DNA of 64,000 bases from Amblyornis subalaris (taxonomy: Eukaryota > Chordata > Aves > Passeriformes > Ptilonorhynchidae). The notes under the pieces were generated by a model. That model was given only the letters and a program-made list of their open reading frames with translations, made no database searches and was not told the DNA's origin. The stretch covers positions 1,426,001 through 1,490,000 of the forward strand of contig JACAXG010000069.1 in NCBI GenBank assembly GCA_018881555.1, in the 5' to 3' direction. Below, one piece after another: positions 38,901 to 51,548 of the stretch (the first letter of the stretch is position 1; each line of letters opens with the position of its first letter). The position numbers were made by a program, and so were the translations under genes.

Positions 38901-41900
38901 TTGCTTCCAGTAATGATATATTGTTTCTATTTCAGACAACAGTTTGCAGATAGAAGATGTATGCTCCTACCTTGCACAGTTTTATTTCACTACTTAGGGA
39001 TTATTTAGCACACATTAGTGCCACAGAATGCCCTTCAGCTCCTACATGTAGCAAAATCTAGAGTATGGCATTTGTCTAATACGAAAAGACCGAGAGTAAT
39101 TCATGATCTAGAAAAACACAAATAGTAATGCCCAGAAGTATGATAGAGGACATCTGTGAACAAAATTTGTGTCTTGATGACTGATGCTCCAGGTATTTTA
39201 GACATAACAGCCCAGTTCAAGCCAACACTCCTCCTTAGAGCACAAAGCCAAACTGAAAGAAAAGCTTATGAGAATTTCTCAGCAACTTATATTGAACCAG
39301 GTGATGTAAAGTTGGCACTGGAATGCTGTCTTGGTTAACATCCTGATTTGGACCAGACGCTTCTAAGTCTAATATGGATAGTATTCAACTTCACATGAGC
39401 AAGGAAAAAGTCTTTAACATGCAGGCAATGCTTATTTGGAAAACACCAGAAGTTCAAGAGCATTCACAGACGCCTCACGAAGACCGACCCACTCTCATTC
39501 AAGACTAACAGTACAGTTTTAAGAGAACCTTCAGAACATTTAATATAATCTGGTGAGGAAAGGCTCTTGTTGTCGGGAATTAGAGCAGTTAAATGAAAGT
39601 TAACAGAAAAACACAGGGCCAAGATGGATTCAGAAAAGATTACTGAGTCAGCCAATAAGGTATGAAAGAACAGCAAGGCGTGAAACATCACAAACCTGTA
39701 AGAGCAGAAAAACCAACACCTTCCTTTTGCTAGCACTGCAGCTTACATAATCAATACAGGAATTGTAGAAGAAGAAAAAAATAACCCCATTTTAAAGAGT
39801 GATTGGTTTTGCAGGCTTAAATCTTTAGATCAGTTTAATGCTAGCATCAAAATTTCTCTGAGTTACAGCGTTTCATCTTCAACATTGTACTTTTCCTCTG
39901 TTTCTGGGACAACTGGCAATTACAAGGAGCTAGAAGAAACACATGATAAAGCAACAGGTCAGGAAAACCCAGAAGGCCTAGAAAGCACAAAGGAATAAGG
40001 CCTGTGGAAACTTGATGTTGGCAAATTAAGCCTTCACTCAGAAGCTAAACAAATTCTCTAAGGCCTCCACTGTAGATAATTTTATAATCTCTCAAAATAA
40101 GTCCCAAGACTTCACTATTCTCTTTCACAGAAACTAAAAGGTTTGCATTAAGAAACATCTTTTTCAGTATATTGTTCATTAGCAACAGGGCAATATGAAC
40201 ACAACACCCTTGATCACTTTCACAGTATTAGCTGTCCTTTCATTATTTTCTACAAAAACTTCATAACTAACCTTATCATGCACAACTTTCTTCAAATCTT
40301 GAGTACAATACCAACACAAACTTCATTACCATGCTGCAAATAGGATAAATGCAGGACTTACAATGGTGCTACAAACAACTATGCTGTATTGGTTCATGAA
40401 ATGATCTAAGAGGTGCTATATGGAGCATTTACAGTGATCGTAAAGGTTGATGACCTTTTCCTCCACAGTAGGAAACAAGAGCACACATGAAGTGGATACT
40501 TTTCAGTCTATATTAACTCAAAGGGATACAGCAAAAGGTGTCATGAGACAACTAACACTCCCTGAAGTCAAAAGGGTAGGCTCACCCCTTTCTGTGTCCC
40601 TTCCCAGCTGCATACTCCTGCCTCTTACATGCCATCAACCCTCAGTGCTAATTTGGTCCCTCAGATGAGACCATTCAAGTACACTGAATTGTGAGAAACC
40701 CCCCACAAGGGTCAAAAAAATAAACCAGCTTGCTAAATTGGCAGAAAAATTAGCAGGAGAGTACAACCACCACATACACACACTTCATCCCTCACGTGAA
40801 AGTGAAGAGAAAGCTGGGGAGTGGAGGGGGGGGTCATAAACCTCAAAGCAAAATTCCCTTTTCAGCAGCAAACTGGTCCTGGCAGCTCAGCTGTCCCCTA
40901 AAGTCTCATTCTAACCTTTCCCTCATTTTACAGGTTGGAAGATTTACCTAGAAAACAATTAGAAAATATCAGAACAGTCCATAACATTATAACTGAGGTA
41001 GGTGTTTCAATGAAACAAGATCTCCAGGCTCTAGCTCAGAACTACCTAGACACTGCTGCTAATTCTCACTCCCTTGAGTCTGAAAACTTACTCCTGGTCG
41101 AACAACGAAATCTTAACTAAAGAGTTAAGAACTCTTGATTTCATTTGCCTTTCCCCCCCACCCAGAGAAACACCATGGTCTTTCACATTTGGAGTCACTG
41201 CTGGATTTCAGTGCTGGCTTAACTTGTTTGTTTGCATCCTGAGGTTTTCTTCTAAGCTCTGTTTGTTCTCAAATATATCCGGAATCTCTCTTCTCTGTAG
41301 TTCTTGGCACACTTCAGATTTCTTCATGAACTTTGCAACACAAGACCTAAGGTGAGACAACTCAGAATCTGCCCCGCCAAGGACACAACTGTCTAAGCAG
41401 AAGGGATTTACTCTGGTTCTCTTTGCAAACCAGACAAATCTATCTTCCTGGCATGTCTTTTTTCAGAGTGTCTAATAGCTTAGTCAAGATAATGGAAATG
41501 CCAGAATGGCAAACAGAGGAGTAAAGGTGTCACAGGAAACCTCTGCTTGCCTCAAAAATCTTGCACCCATTTCAAAGAATTAGCTATGTAAAAACAACCC
41601 CGCCTTGAAAAGTCACAGTGACAACTTTGCTTTTTCTTTTCTGCAAATACTCCATAATTGAAAACAGAAGATAGATAAGGTTCTTTTTCCAAGGAAAACT
41701 GCACAATGATATGGAAATGAAGCAACTGTAAAAACAGTAAGTAGGTTAAAAGAGTGGCTACTTCAAAATAAACAAACAAAATAAAAAGATCCCCCCTCCC
41801 AAAATGTACAATACGGCAAAACCCCACTGCTGCAAGATACTACAGAATCTACTAATTGACAAGAACTAAATAGGTTCTACCTCTTTACCCAGTAGCAAAC

Positions 41901-43249
41901 ACACTCAGAGAACTGCAATGCTAGGAAAAAGACAGATTGCAAGGAAAACAAAATGTTTAAACCCCAAATTTAACCATTAGGCACGGTGAAATAGCCTCAT
42001 AAACTTCCACCAGTACACATGGGGAGTCTTCTATGTTGTTACTGAATGCTGGAGAGCCCAACTGGATCACAGGTACAAAGTATGACAGTTTTTATGCTCT
42101 TATCTCCCACACAAAGGGTACAGGTAGTAACAGCTCTACTATGCATTACTCACATGCCCGCAAGTGGTTTGTTTCCACAAAAATCGAAACAAAACACACA
42201 CACACAAAAAAAATCAGGCAAACCACACAGAGCCTAACAGCTATACAGACCTGCAAGACAACTGCAAACAAAACAGACCAGTGTGGACCCTCCCTAGCAT
42301 CCTCCTTCCTCCCTTTTCTCCCCAGTTTAGGCAAGGGAGAAGACTGCTGTGGGTTGCAACCCTTCCTGTAGAGCAGCAGCATTGCAGAAGGTAGTTCTCT
42401 CCTGGCTTCCCACAGGACAAAACCCCAGAAACGTTGTGGGCTGCAGGTAGAAACGCTGCCTTTCTGTTCCTACGTTCTACATCCCTCTGCCCTGACACTA
42501 ATACACTGCTAATTTCTTGCTACCACCATGTCTCCCAGGTGTCAGGCTGCCTGACGCACCCACTCACCCAGAACTTCCACTGTGCACTGTCTGTTCTGCA
42601 TGAGGTATTACACTGAACCATTTCACACGCCCCAAGGGAATCACTCCGAATTAGCTCTCACTACTCCAACTTAACTCTCCCTTTCTGCAGTCTTGGCTGC
42701 CACTGCCAACCTCGTAGTCTCTCTGTAGTCTTGTGCTCACAGGTTCTGGCCATCCCTGTTCTCTTTAATGTACAGGTGCAGTTGTTCCAAGGTTTATTCA
42801 TCACTCCATCAGCATTCTGTACCTCAGGCCACACAGTCTCCCAGTAATTGCTTTAGATGCTCACAAGTCACTTGGCTATCAGATTGCCCTGTGTTGTACT
42901 GAAGGTATGATAACAGCAGGGAAAGCAGTGGGGAAAAAACCCAAACAAAATCAGTTCTCACCTCACACACACACAGCCCCCATCCCCTCGACTTCAGAAT
43001 TCTTAAGCTTGTCTCTTCCCAGCCTTCTTCTCAAAATAAAACCCCTCCGTCACACCCTCCCTTCTGGCAGGGATCTAAAATTCGTTCATCCCCAGTAGGA
43101 ATGGGGGCTCCATGCCTTAAACTACACCTTAAAACTAAGACTGCAAGCAGCGTTTTCACAACACCACGGCACGCCAGCTCTCCGCTGAAACACGAACGCT
43201 CATCCTAAGTGCAACTCCGAATGTCTTCCAGCAGCAGCGCTGCAGCACC
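35926..43249. other. ARL15: ARL15 intron 1, mostly unique sequence
   Basis: About 7.3 kb of AT-rich intron. I see a G run at 40826-40833 and scattered CA-rich pieces (42190-42206, 42967-42976) but no exon or named transposable element. GC content rises gradually from about 42300 toward the CpG island. Confidence 0.55.
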
Positions 43250-43545
43250 TGGGCTACAGTGACGCAGCCCGCTGTTCCAGGGGTGTGAAAGGCAGGAGGG
43301 GGCGCGGCGTGGCGACGCTGCCGCGGGCGCTCAGGGACATCGCGGCCCTCCGAGTCGCCGAGCCCAGGGCCCCGCGGCCGCCAGGGGGCGCTGCCCGCCG
43401 CTCCCGCCGCCCGGGGCGCCCCCCGGTGGCGGCCGGCGGAACTGCGCCCGCATCCCGCGCCCCCGCCCGCATCCCGCCGGGACGCCGGGCACGGACACCG
43501 CCGGGCACCGGCACCCGCGGCTCGCATGGTGCTTCTGTCCTTCTG
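43250..43545. promoter_or_regulatory. Intronic CpG island
   Basis: GC content jumps sharply and CpG becomes dense between about 43250 and 43545, unlike anything else in the window. It includes a NotI site (GCGGCCGC, 43374-43381), a GC box CCCCGCCC at 43461-43468 and a 13-bp direct repeat GCCCGCATCCCGC at 43446 and 43465. No TATA box is evident. Unmethylated CpG islands usually mark promoters. It could be an alternative ARL15 promoter or untranslated first exon on the minus strand, an antisense noncoding RNA promoter, or an orphan island. Frames across it on both strands give Arg/Pro/Ala-rich translations typical of GC-rich noncoding DNA. Which strand it serves cannot be told from sequence. 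Confidence 0.8.
43376..43393 (+). promoter_or_regulatory. Predicted CTCF binding site
   Basis: GGCCGCCAGGGGGCGCTG matches the CTCF consensus (GGCCACCAGGGGGCGCTA) with two differences, keeping the whole CCAGGGGGCGCT core. It sits in the middle of the CpG island and contains CpG, so occupancy could depend on methylation. Binding itself is inferred. Confidence 0.75.
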
Positions 43546-43728
43546 CTTCCGCCTTCTGCCTGCTTGCTGCTTCACCACGCAGGCTTCCGAAAGAACACAG
43601 CAGACCGGTTATTCTTACGGAAAACGATGGATCTCGTAGATACCGCAGGGAACCGGGATGGGGAAGGGCGGCGAGGGGGGGCGTTTCACACGCCACAGGA
43701 ATTTAGGTTCAAAAGAAAAATACCTCGG

Positions 43729-43747
43729 TTTTGTTTGTTTGTTTTTG
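43729..43747. repeat. (TTTG)n microsatellite
   Basis: About four TTTG units just left of the G-rich tract. Confidence 0.85.
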
Positions 43748-43753
43748 TGGTTT

Positions 43754-43786
43754 GGGAGGGCTTGGGGGGGGTGGGGGGGAGGTGGG
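43754..43786 (+). other. G-quadruplex-prone tract
   Basis: The plus strand has at least four G runs of three or more bases separated by short loops (GGGAGGG, then runs of 8 and 7 G, then GGTGGG). This meets the usual quadruplex pattern. It lies about 200 bp from the CpG island. The G strand is the template strand for ARL15. Confidence 0.75.
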
Positions 43787-44729
43787 TGTGGTGGTGTATA
43801 ACAGACTTTAAACAAACCCCCATGAAAAATACATTTAATTGATAACACTTGGGAATCTGAGTGGTCTGTTACCAGACTGCAGCTGGCTTTTCTGGAAGAC
43901 AGAAGTGGTACTGAGACAAAGGCTGCTCAGGCGACTCACCTGCTGAATTCCCTCTATACTTTTCCTCCAGTGTGTTTGTCAGTGTACAACTTTTTAACCT
44001 GCAAAATAACTGTTTGCTAAACAACAACTTAAATAATTTTCTGATGCTGTTGTTTCCTAGCTCTTCCTAACAAAACAGATCCATAACTCAAAGCCACATC
44101 CATAACACAGGGAATTCTAAAGTCAGCCACAAAAATTCAGCCTAACCCAGTTGGATCTTCAGGAGATTCAAGACAATATACAAACCTATATACCGTATAT
44201 ACCAGAGGAAACACTTTCCACTCAACTCAGAAGGAGACTGGGCAAGTTTTATTAACAGCTTCGAAAAATTCTTATCCAGTCTCTTGGGTCTTATCTGTCA
44301 GTATCAGAAAACCACAGAAGTAGACATAAATTAAAGATTTCTTCCCACAAAAAGTCTGAAAAATCCAACATCCACTTATTTAAACACAAAAACGAGGTAT
44401 CATGTCTATCTGAGACAGCTACACACCTTAGTCATGTTTAGGTACACCGTTTAAAGATTATAACAATGCTGAGGCAATATAAGAAGTGGTTAGAAAATAG
44501 ACTAAAATCAATATTTTAGAAGACCTTACTTGAAGCTTGCCTCTGCTTTAACTTCTTCTGCTACACTACAGGTTTAAGACAGATACCCTTCCCTTTCAGA
44601 AAAACTGCTGTACTCACTACTGTGCCAAGAAGATCACCCACAGACTGTTCATAAGGAGAATTTCCAGCAGCATGAGAGGACAGTAAGGGGTTGTGTGAGA
44701 GACCGTGGCCCACAGAAAGGCCGCACCCA

Positions 44730-45928
44730 AAGATGGTGCTGGCTGATCTCAGTGGTGACATGGGTGTGGAGGGGTGTCCCAAGCAAGTGCCAAAATGCCA
44801 ATGTCATGCCACCTTCAAAAAACCCCAAAACAACTGTCCAGAGACCTACAGGGTTATCAGTCCAGATTTGGTCCCTGGGAAACTCACAGAGCAGGACCTC
44901 TACAAGAGGAAAAGCATTACAGTCTTAAGCAGACAACTTAGAATAGGTAAAAACTGGTTGGATGATTGGCTTAGAGGCAGCAGTTAATGTCTTGTACTTT
45001 ACCAGGATTACAGTAATGAAGTAGAGAACTACAGAAGCCAAATCAGTGATCTGCCCTTCATCAGTGACATGGGAAAAGTCACGCTTGTCAAGTTTGCAGA
45101 TGACATCAAACTGGGGGAGGAGAGAAGAGCCAATGCACTGGAGAGCAGGGCTGCCATCCAGAGGGACCTGGGCAGGGTGGAGGAAGGGGGGGGGGGAGGT
45201 CCTTGTGCAGTTCAGCATGGAGAAATGCCAAGCCCTGCCCCTGGGAAATCAGAGCCCCAGGCAACGGGTCAGGCTTGACACAGCCTGCCTGGGCAGCAGC
45301 TCAGCAGAAAAGGCCGTGGGGCCAGCAGCCACGAATAACAGAAGTATCCCGCACTGTAGTAGCACAGGCACAACCAGGAGAGGGAGGAAAGTGATGATTC
45401 CTCCTTGATTCAGTACTTTTTAGACAACACCGAGATACGATACTGAGTCCTGAGGTTTGGGCTCCCCACTCCCCACTGTCAAACCAGTGTGAGCCCAGCA
45501 GAGGCCCACCACGATGTTCAGGGACTGGAGCACCTGCACAGTGAGGTGACCCTGAGGAACAGAGCTGCCTCAGCCTGGAGAAGGAAAGGCTTGGAGGGCA
45601 CCTCAGAGCACCTCTCCTGCCTACAGATAGGTCACTGACAAGACAGAGTAGGGCTCTGTCATGGTGGTTGAATGACATACAACAGGCACAAGCTGAAAGA
45701 CAACAAGTTCAGACTGGAGATACAGGGAAACCTTTCTCCTACAGGAACAGTGCAGCAGTGGTGCAGGTTGCCCAGAAGTGCTGTGTGGTCCCTGCTCTTG
45801 GAAATTCTAAAGACAGACTGGAAAAAGCTCTGACCCGTGTGGTCTGACCTCCTTGCTGACTCTGCTTTGAGCAGGAAGTCAGACCAGAAACACGCAAGAC
45901 TTTTCCATCCTTCACTGTTGTGTGACAC
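44730..45928 (+). mobile_element. CR1 LINE, degraded RT and 3' UTR
   Basis: Segments appear in CR1 order: a piece like the RT N-terminal region with CAGAGACCTACAGGGTTATCAG near 44840, then AACTGGTTGGATGATTGGCT (44951), the LVKFADDIKLG site (about 45087-45119, catalytic FADD kept), GCTGCCATCCAGAGGGACCT (about 45151), a TTTGGGCTCCCCACT segment (about 45457), and GAGCAGGAAGTCAGACCAGA near 45870. Several internal deletions join these parts. The tail has decayed. An 11-G run at 45186-45196 lies inside. It is antisense to ARL15 and inactive. Confidence 0.9.
45186..45196. repeat. 11-base poly-G run
   Basis: Eleven G in a row within the CR1 copy, an expansion absent from related CR1 copies as I recall them. 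Confidence 0.9.
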
Positions 45929-48900
45929 TGTATGCAGTGCTGCCAAGCTTCAACACAAAACTGAAAGTCTACTGAGTTCTAACTTCTCATTTACATTAAT
46001 TTTTTAATTCAATGGGTGACCAGATTCCTACAAATCCAATCTATAAGCTGATAGCACCTTTTCAAACTCCTGTCATGGAAGAAAAACACAGAAAAGTGAA
46101 AAACCTACTAATCTGGATCCCCAAGCCTGCATGGTATCACCTCCCATGCTTTTGGAGATCAGGGAGGATGGGCTTTCGTAAGTACCGTTACGCTGTCCAT
46201 TATATGCGGTCATCAGAAGTATGAAGAGAACAGCATGACTCTTCAAGCAGGTAATACAGCAGCAACAAACCAAAGTCTTGTGTGTCAAAGCTCAGAGCTC
46301 CTCTACCTGCAGCCAGTGAAAAACACAAAATCAAGAAAATCAGTACCAGATAGAAAACATACAGGTTTTTTGGAACCAAAACTAAATTCCCTCTTTTAAA
46401 TGGGGAGAAAAAGAATCAGTTCCAGAACTTATCACAGGCAGAGTATAAACAAGAAGACCCATATTCACCTGTACCAGAGAAAACAGGAAGCAGATGTGCT
46501 GCTGGCATGCAGTGATAGCAGTCCCAATGCTGCAGCAAGAGGTACATCACAATTCTTAAAAAAACAACTCAGAACATGTGAGAGTTTCCCCAAACCCACC
46601 ACTCATTAGCAAAACCCTGATGTTTGCTTTTAAAAAGGTCTGCTGTGTGTAGTCCTAATGCCGGGGATTACTGAATGGAGGACTTGATTGTTGTATAAGT
46701 AAACTGATTCAAACTTTGTACATGCTACTAAGTCCATCAAATCAGAAGTGGCATATGAAACAGGTGTTAATCTTAATCTTCCAGTCTCTGTAGGAGGGAG
46801 GGAAGGCTTTGAGAGAGGGCAGCACTCAGCTAACAAGTGTGCTCTACAGCAGTCAGACAAGGGGTTGTAAAAACCAAACAGAAGTTTCCAAGATAGCTGT
46901 AGGTTACAGGAGTCTCGTTTATTTTGAAGAATAAGTGGAAGGCACTGCATAAATACCGACCACTATTAAGAATAACTTTGAAAACTCCAACCTAGCATTT
47001 CCATAAGAGAAAAATCGTCAACAGTTTGAGGAAGACTCACAAAGAGGAATGGCTACCACACAACCAGTTTAGTTACTGACAACTTTGGTTTACCAGCTGT
47101 TGGGCATTACATTACCAACCCACAGTAGCTCCTGTCACACACATTGCCATTGCTTGGAGCAATCACCACCTCATCTGGTTATTAACCTCAAGTCTCTGCA
47201 GTGGCCAGTAGCAGACAGAACCAGAGCTATGGTAACCGATCACTTGTGTGTCATCATCTTGAGCTCCATCTTGAGCCCCATCCATGCTAAGGTACCCTAC
47301 ATAACCTACATCGATCACACCCTGGCCTAAAATGGTGCCACTGGGAAATAAGAACTACTAGTAAGGAGATCAGAAATAAAATTTAGCATTTGACCTTCCT
47401 GTTCTTCACTTAGATAGACTATCACACATGAATTTACAATTCTGCTCAACTGAATTAGTAATTACATACAAAACATTGCAAGAAGTCAACATGTTAAGAC
47501 CCAGCAGAAAGGCTGTCTTCTTCCATAGGTGCACGAAGTCTACACAATTGCCTGGTTTTTCTGTTGTACTATCAGCTATGTGGCCTATACTAAAGGATCC
47601 TGAAAGCCACCTTTTGTAGAATGTTCGCTTTTGCCAAAAACGTTTCTGAGGTATGCAAGCAACCGGGGGGGGGGGGGGGGGGGGCCAAGGGGGGAGAGGA
47701 AGATGTATACAAATACATACATGATCACTCCTACAAATCAGTCTACCACATATACTCTCTATATCTACTGATCTGTTTTTCCCTTTTCACACCGTTTTCC
47801 TTTACTGTTTTCTTTGATAGTCTCAATAAGTATTTCAGGTACTCTAAATACACCAATGAAGGACAACATATGTGTATATGGACAAACAGCTTTACCTATG
47901 GCAATACTGGAACAGTAAAAGTTTTAACATACTCTACAATGTTAATAAAAATCCTAAAAATATTTTTAGATTCCACCTGAGGAAATGCCAAGATGAACAG
48001 AAACATAAGAGCATGGCTACTGGTTGAAGGAAATCCCCATTTTCCTACTTCCTTTCTCCTACTTGTTCCCTTACCCTCTGTGTCCTACCTCCTGCATCAC
48101 AGCAGCAGATCAGACAACTATCTACCGTATTTTATTATCTACTGACAAATACATACTCTAACATTCAGGCTTAATTTATCCACCCCTGCAGCTGCAAGAT
48201 TGCAGCAGACAGAAACCTCTTGACTGGTTGGGCTACCACGACCTTTAGGGCACACCCCAGCATGTGTTGACTACCGACAAATGTTGGGGAGCACACGACC
48301 TCCTTTCACAATGTCAGGACATGGTGATCAAATCCAATTCTGTGCCGGATATAAATAAAAATCTATGGCATAAACTGCCTCTTTCCAAGCCCAACTTTTC
48401 CACTTCAGTAAAATAGTGGGAGAACAGGAATTTTCCATGCTCTTTCCTGTTATACATTGTGTTTTGTTTTCTACTCTCCATAAATTTAAGCATAACTTTT
48501 TTTCTTTTTAATTGTCTCAGAAAATGGAGATATGTAATTCAAAATGCAAGAAAACAAATCATTTACACAGCATTTGCACACAAATCCTGGGAAAAGTATA
48601 TGAGCACAGTGAATAAAACTGAGAAGTTACTTGCTAGCACATGGCTGCATTTTGGCAAGATGTCATTATATGGATCAATAGGTGCATTCCTGGCCTTTGC
48701 TGTACTCTCTGTGACGTGCACCATACTATGCTGGATGGTGCCAGAGGATCAGCTGGTGTCATAAACACTAACCTCAGATTTAAGGTGACAAAGAAAGGTT
48801 TCTGGTAAAGATGTTTATTTGTCCTTAAGTCATTCGCCAGTGAAGACAAAGGGAGTGCAACAATCCTTGACTTAACACAGGACAAATTACAGCAAATTTA

Positions 48901-51548
48901 GGCTGTCTTACAAATCTATAGATTATGCAACATTTGCTGCAGAAATTTGAACAAGGCAAGAAATTTTCTCATAACAAGCAGAACACTGCCAGCTTGGTAA
49001 ATGCAATTCTATCACAGCTTCTGCCACGGAGTGGCTCTGTTAGAACACTTACACGTTTCAAAGACAGATGCTATTTTAGATACCCAACGGGAGTATGACT
49101 TAGAGCTGGAGTGTGATTTAGAGAAGAACTAGCCACTGCTACAGTCAACATTACGGATATGTACAAGAAAAGGATAGCATGTTCTATGAGGATGAGAATT
49201 CTGGGGAAAAAATTGATTCTGAGGGAAAAAAATCAGTATGAATCTGAAACTGGGCAGTAAGTTATTACACACTTTAGACTTCAACTACTTTATGCTCTGT
49301 TCCACAAGTGAAGACATTTTACAACACCACAGACATGAATAAACAAAATTCAGCATTTGTGAGGTACCCAGAAACAGTAGCCAGGACTGCCACAGAAAGA
49401 GCCACAAAAGCATAGTCAAGGTGTATTTTCAGTAAGCTTTCTACAAAATTCTTCAAAAACTTAAGTAACTGAAGTCATCATGCTAGAAAAAGAAAAGCCT
49501 TTTATGGACAAGTAATTGCTTAAGTGCCAGGAAACAGAGAGTCAATTCTGCAGTGCAGAGAGGCCACTTGCAAAATTTCTCAAGGAACTGTGATGGATCT
49601 GCTGTGGCAAAGGTGAGCAGCAAGAAACCTGCAGTTACTCAAAACAGGGTAAAAATTCATGGAGGGACACTGTGAGACTGAACAGACATAAGAATGGAAG
49701 GTGACATTCAACAAATAAAGTGATCTACATGTAGGGAAAAAACCAGCAGTCCTAGTAAGTTGATGTGGTCTATTGCTTAGAAAGGAGATCTTGGTTTATG
49801 ACAATTCCTTTAAAACAGGATTCTGGTCCTTGATAAATCTCAAAAAAAAAAATAAAGCAAGTGTTAGAATTAAGGACAGGAACATCATCAAGCCATTGTA
49901 CAAATCTGTGTTTCAATTTAACCATGCTTATACCTAAGACTGTATTTTTTACTCCCCTTATATCAAAAATAGTAACAGAAGTGGAAAGTTTCTCAAAGGA
50001 CAAAAAGGATGATCAAAATATGGGATAACTTTTCCTTCAACCAGTCTTAAACCTAAGCAATCTTAGTTTCTTTATTCTGGAAATAAGAATTTTGGCGAGA
50101 TCTGACAAATTCATGAATGTTTAGGTAGGTTCTCAAGGGTGGTAGTACAAAGTAGCTGCACACCATCTCTTCCAGTGCAAGGATTAAGAGCCATTGAACC
50201 CAGCTCAGTGGAGAGAGCTTCAGAAGGACAAGAGTCCTCATTGTGTAACCAGCAGTTCACCAGAAGTACCACCAGCTCATTGGCAAAAGAGACTGTGTAT
50301 TCTTCCTGACTTCATGAAGAAACTGGACATATTCAGAGATGAAAATCTACTGATGTTAAAAGAACATAAGCCGCAACTAACTCCAAAATCTTCTGTGCTT
50401 AAGAGTTGGAAACTTGTAAGGTATCAGGTAACAGTAGCACATACACTTTTCCTGTTCTTACACCTTCACAGGCATTTGTTTATGGCTATTGTAAAACACA
50501 CTGCTGGTCAAGCAATGTGTTTGGGCTAACCCAATATGTCCATTTTTGTGTTCTAATTCTACCTTCAGAACAAACAGCAAAAAAGAATTTGAGGCAACAA
50601 GATCTACCTCAGTTTTTCTCCACAATTGTTAGCAGCTGCTAATTAAATTACCACCACCCATCCTGTGCAATGAATGACTCATGGGTTCTATGGGGAAAGG
50701 AAAACGGAAAACAAAGCAATGTTAAGTAATTAAAGACTACACCAAAACACACATGAAACACAGAAGGCAATGGAGGCAGGAGTGTCTTGCTTGTATAGTT
50801 TCCAATCTGTGACAGCCTGGCTTAGCGACCAGACAGTTGTAACATCTTCTGTTTCTAAAATGGCATGGACAAGTTTTGAACGGTCTGGAAGAGTTCGATA
50901 TAAGGGTCTTCTGAGAGACAATGTCACTCATATGTCAGATTTAACAGAATACGTGAAGAATCTCCACTTGCTTCCCTGCAAAGAGGCAATGAGTAAACTA
51001 TCAAAGACAGTTCTTTAAACTAAACTGGGTTACTTGTACTCAACGAGATATGGGAACACTCAAACTATCTTCTAGCAGCCAAGACAGGCCAGCCACACTT
51101 CTCTCCATCCATTCCAGGCAGATCAAGGGTGCATATGACCATAGCTTTAGATGTTAATGAAGAAGAAGTCAGATGCTAGCACACTGACAGGGAAGTGTTT
51201 CGTCATCAGTACCAGAACATCCCACACACGTCTGCCACTTACAAAGATACTGCTGTAAAAATCCTTCTGTATCTTCAGCACTGGATCTTAACCAGAAGAT
51301 TATAGCTGATTATGTGTTAAAATTCGGCTGAATTTACTAATAGGTACATCTGTCAAAGGGGAGGCAAGGTTTTTTTTTTTTAATTCTGTGTTCTTTCCTA
51401 GGACAGAACCTTCAAAACAGAACAGAAAATGCAGGGCAAGTAAGGGTAAGTAGGCTGCAACTTCACAAAAGCTGATTGTTTTTACAAACAAGACATTTAA
51501 AGATTATGTTTTAGTAAGAAGAGTGAAACACAAATTTCCATATAGATT
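45929..51548. other. ARL15: ARL15 intron 1, with a long poly-G tract
   Basis: AT-rich intron. The outstanding feature is the G20 run at 47665-47684. A plus-strand open frame at 48524-48764, preceded by a polypyrimidine tract and CAG, is discussed among the findings but is not accepted as an exon. No transposable element was recognised. Confidence 0.5.
47665..47684. repeat. 20-base poly-G homopolymer
   Basis: Twenty consecutive G on the plus strand, followed after CCAA by GGGGGGAGAGGA. Such runs form quadruplexes and are highly slippage-prone. The exact length may be a sequencing estimate. Confidence 0.9.

Larger units (their letters stand above)
43546..44729. other. ARL15: ARL15 intron 1 flank of the CpG island
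   Basis: The sequence returns to AT-rich within about 300 bp. A (TTTG)n at 43729-43747 and a G-rich tract at 43754-43786 lie close to the island. No exon is supported. Confidence 0.55.

Noticed and set aside
41640..41665. Minus-strand reading with IMEYLQ considered as the missing ARL15 first coding exon
   Set aside because: Only the Met-acidic-Tyr-Leu part is similar. The preceding residues do not match the ARL15 N-terminus.
43285..43842. 185-codon plus-strand open frame across the CpG island
   Set aside because: The translation is Arg/Pro/Ala/Gly-rich as expected for GC-rich noncoding DNA, has no domain, and then runs into simple sequence. The minus-strand frame at 43156-43578 looks the same.
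47621..47980. 119-codon plus-strand open frame
   Set aside because: It passes through the poly-G run as a Gly stretch, and the rest has no domain or splice support.
50194..51018. Two plus-strand frames (111 and 82 codons) that look mildly protein-like
   Set aside because: No recognised family, no consistent splice sites joining them, and such lengths are expected by chance in 64 kb.
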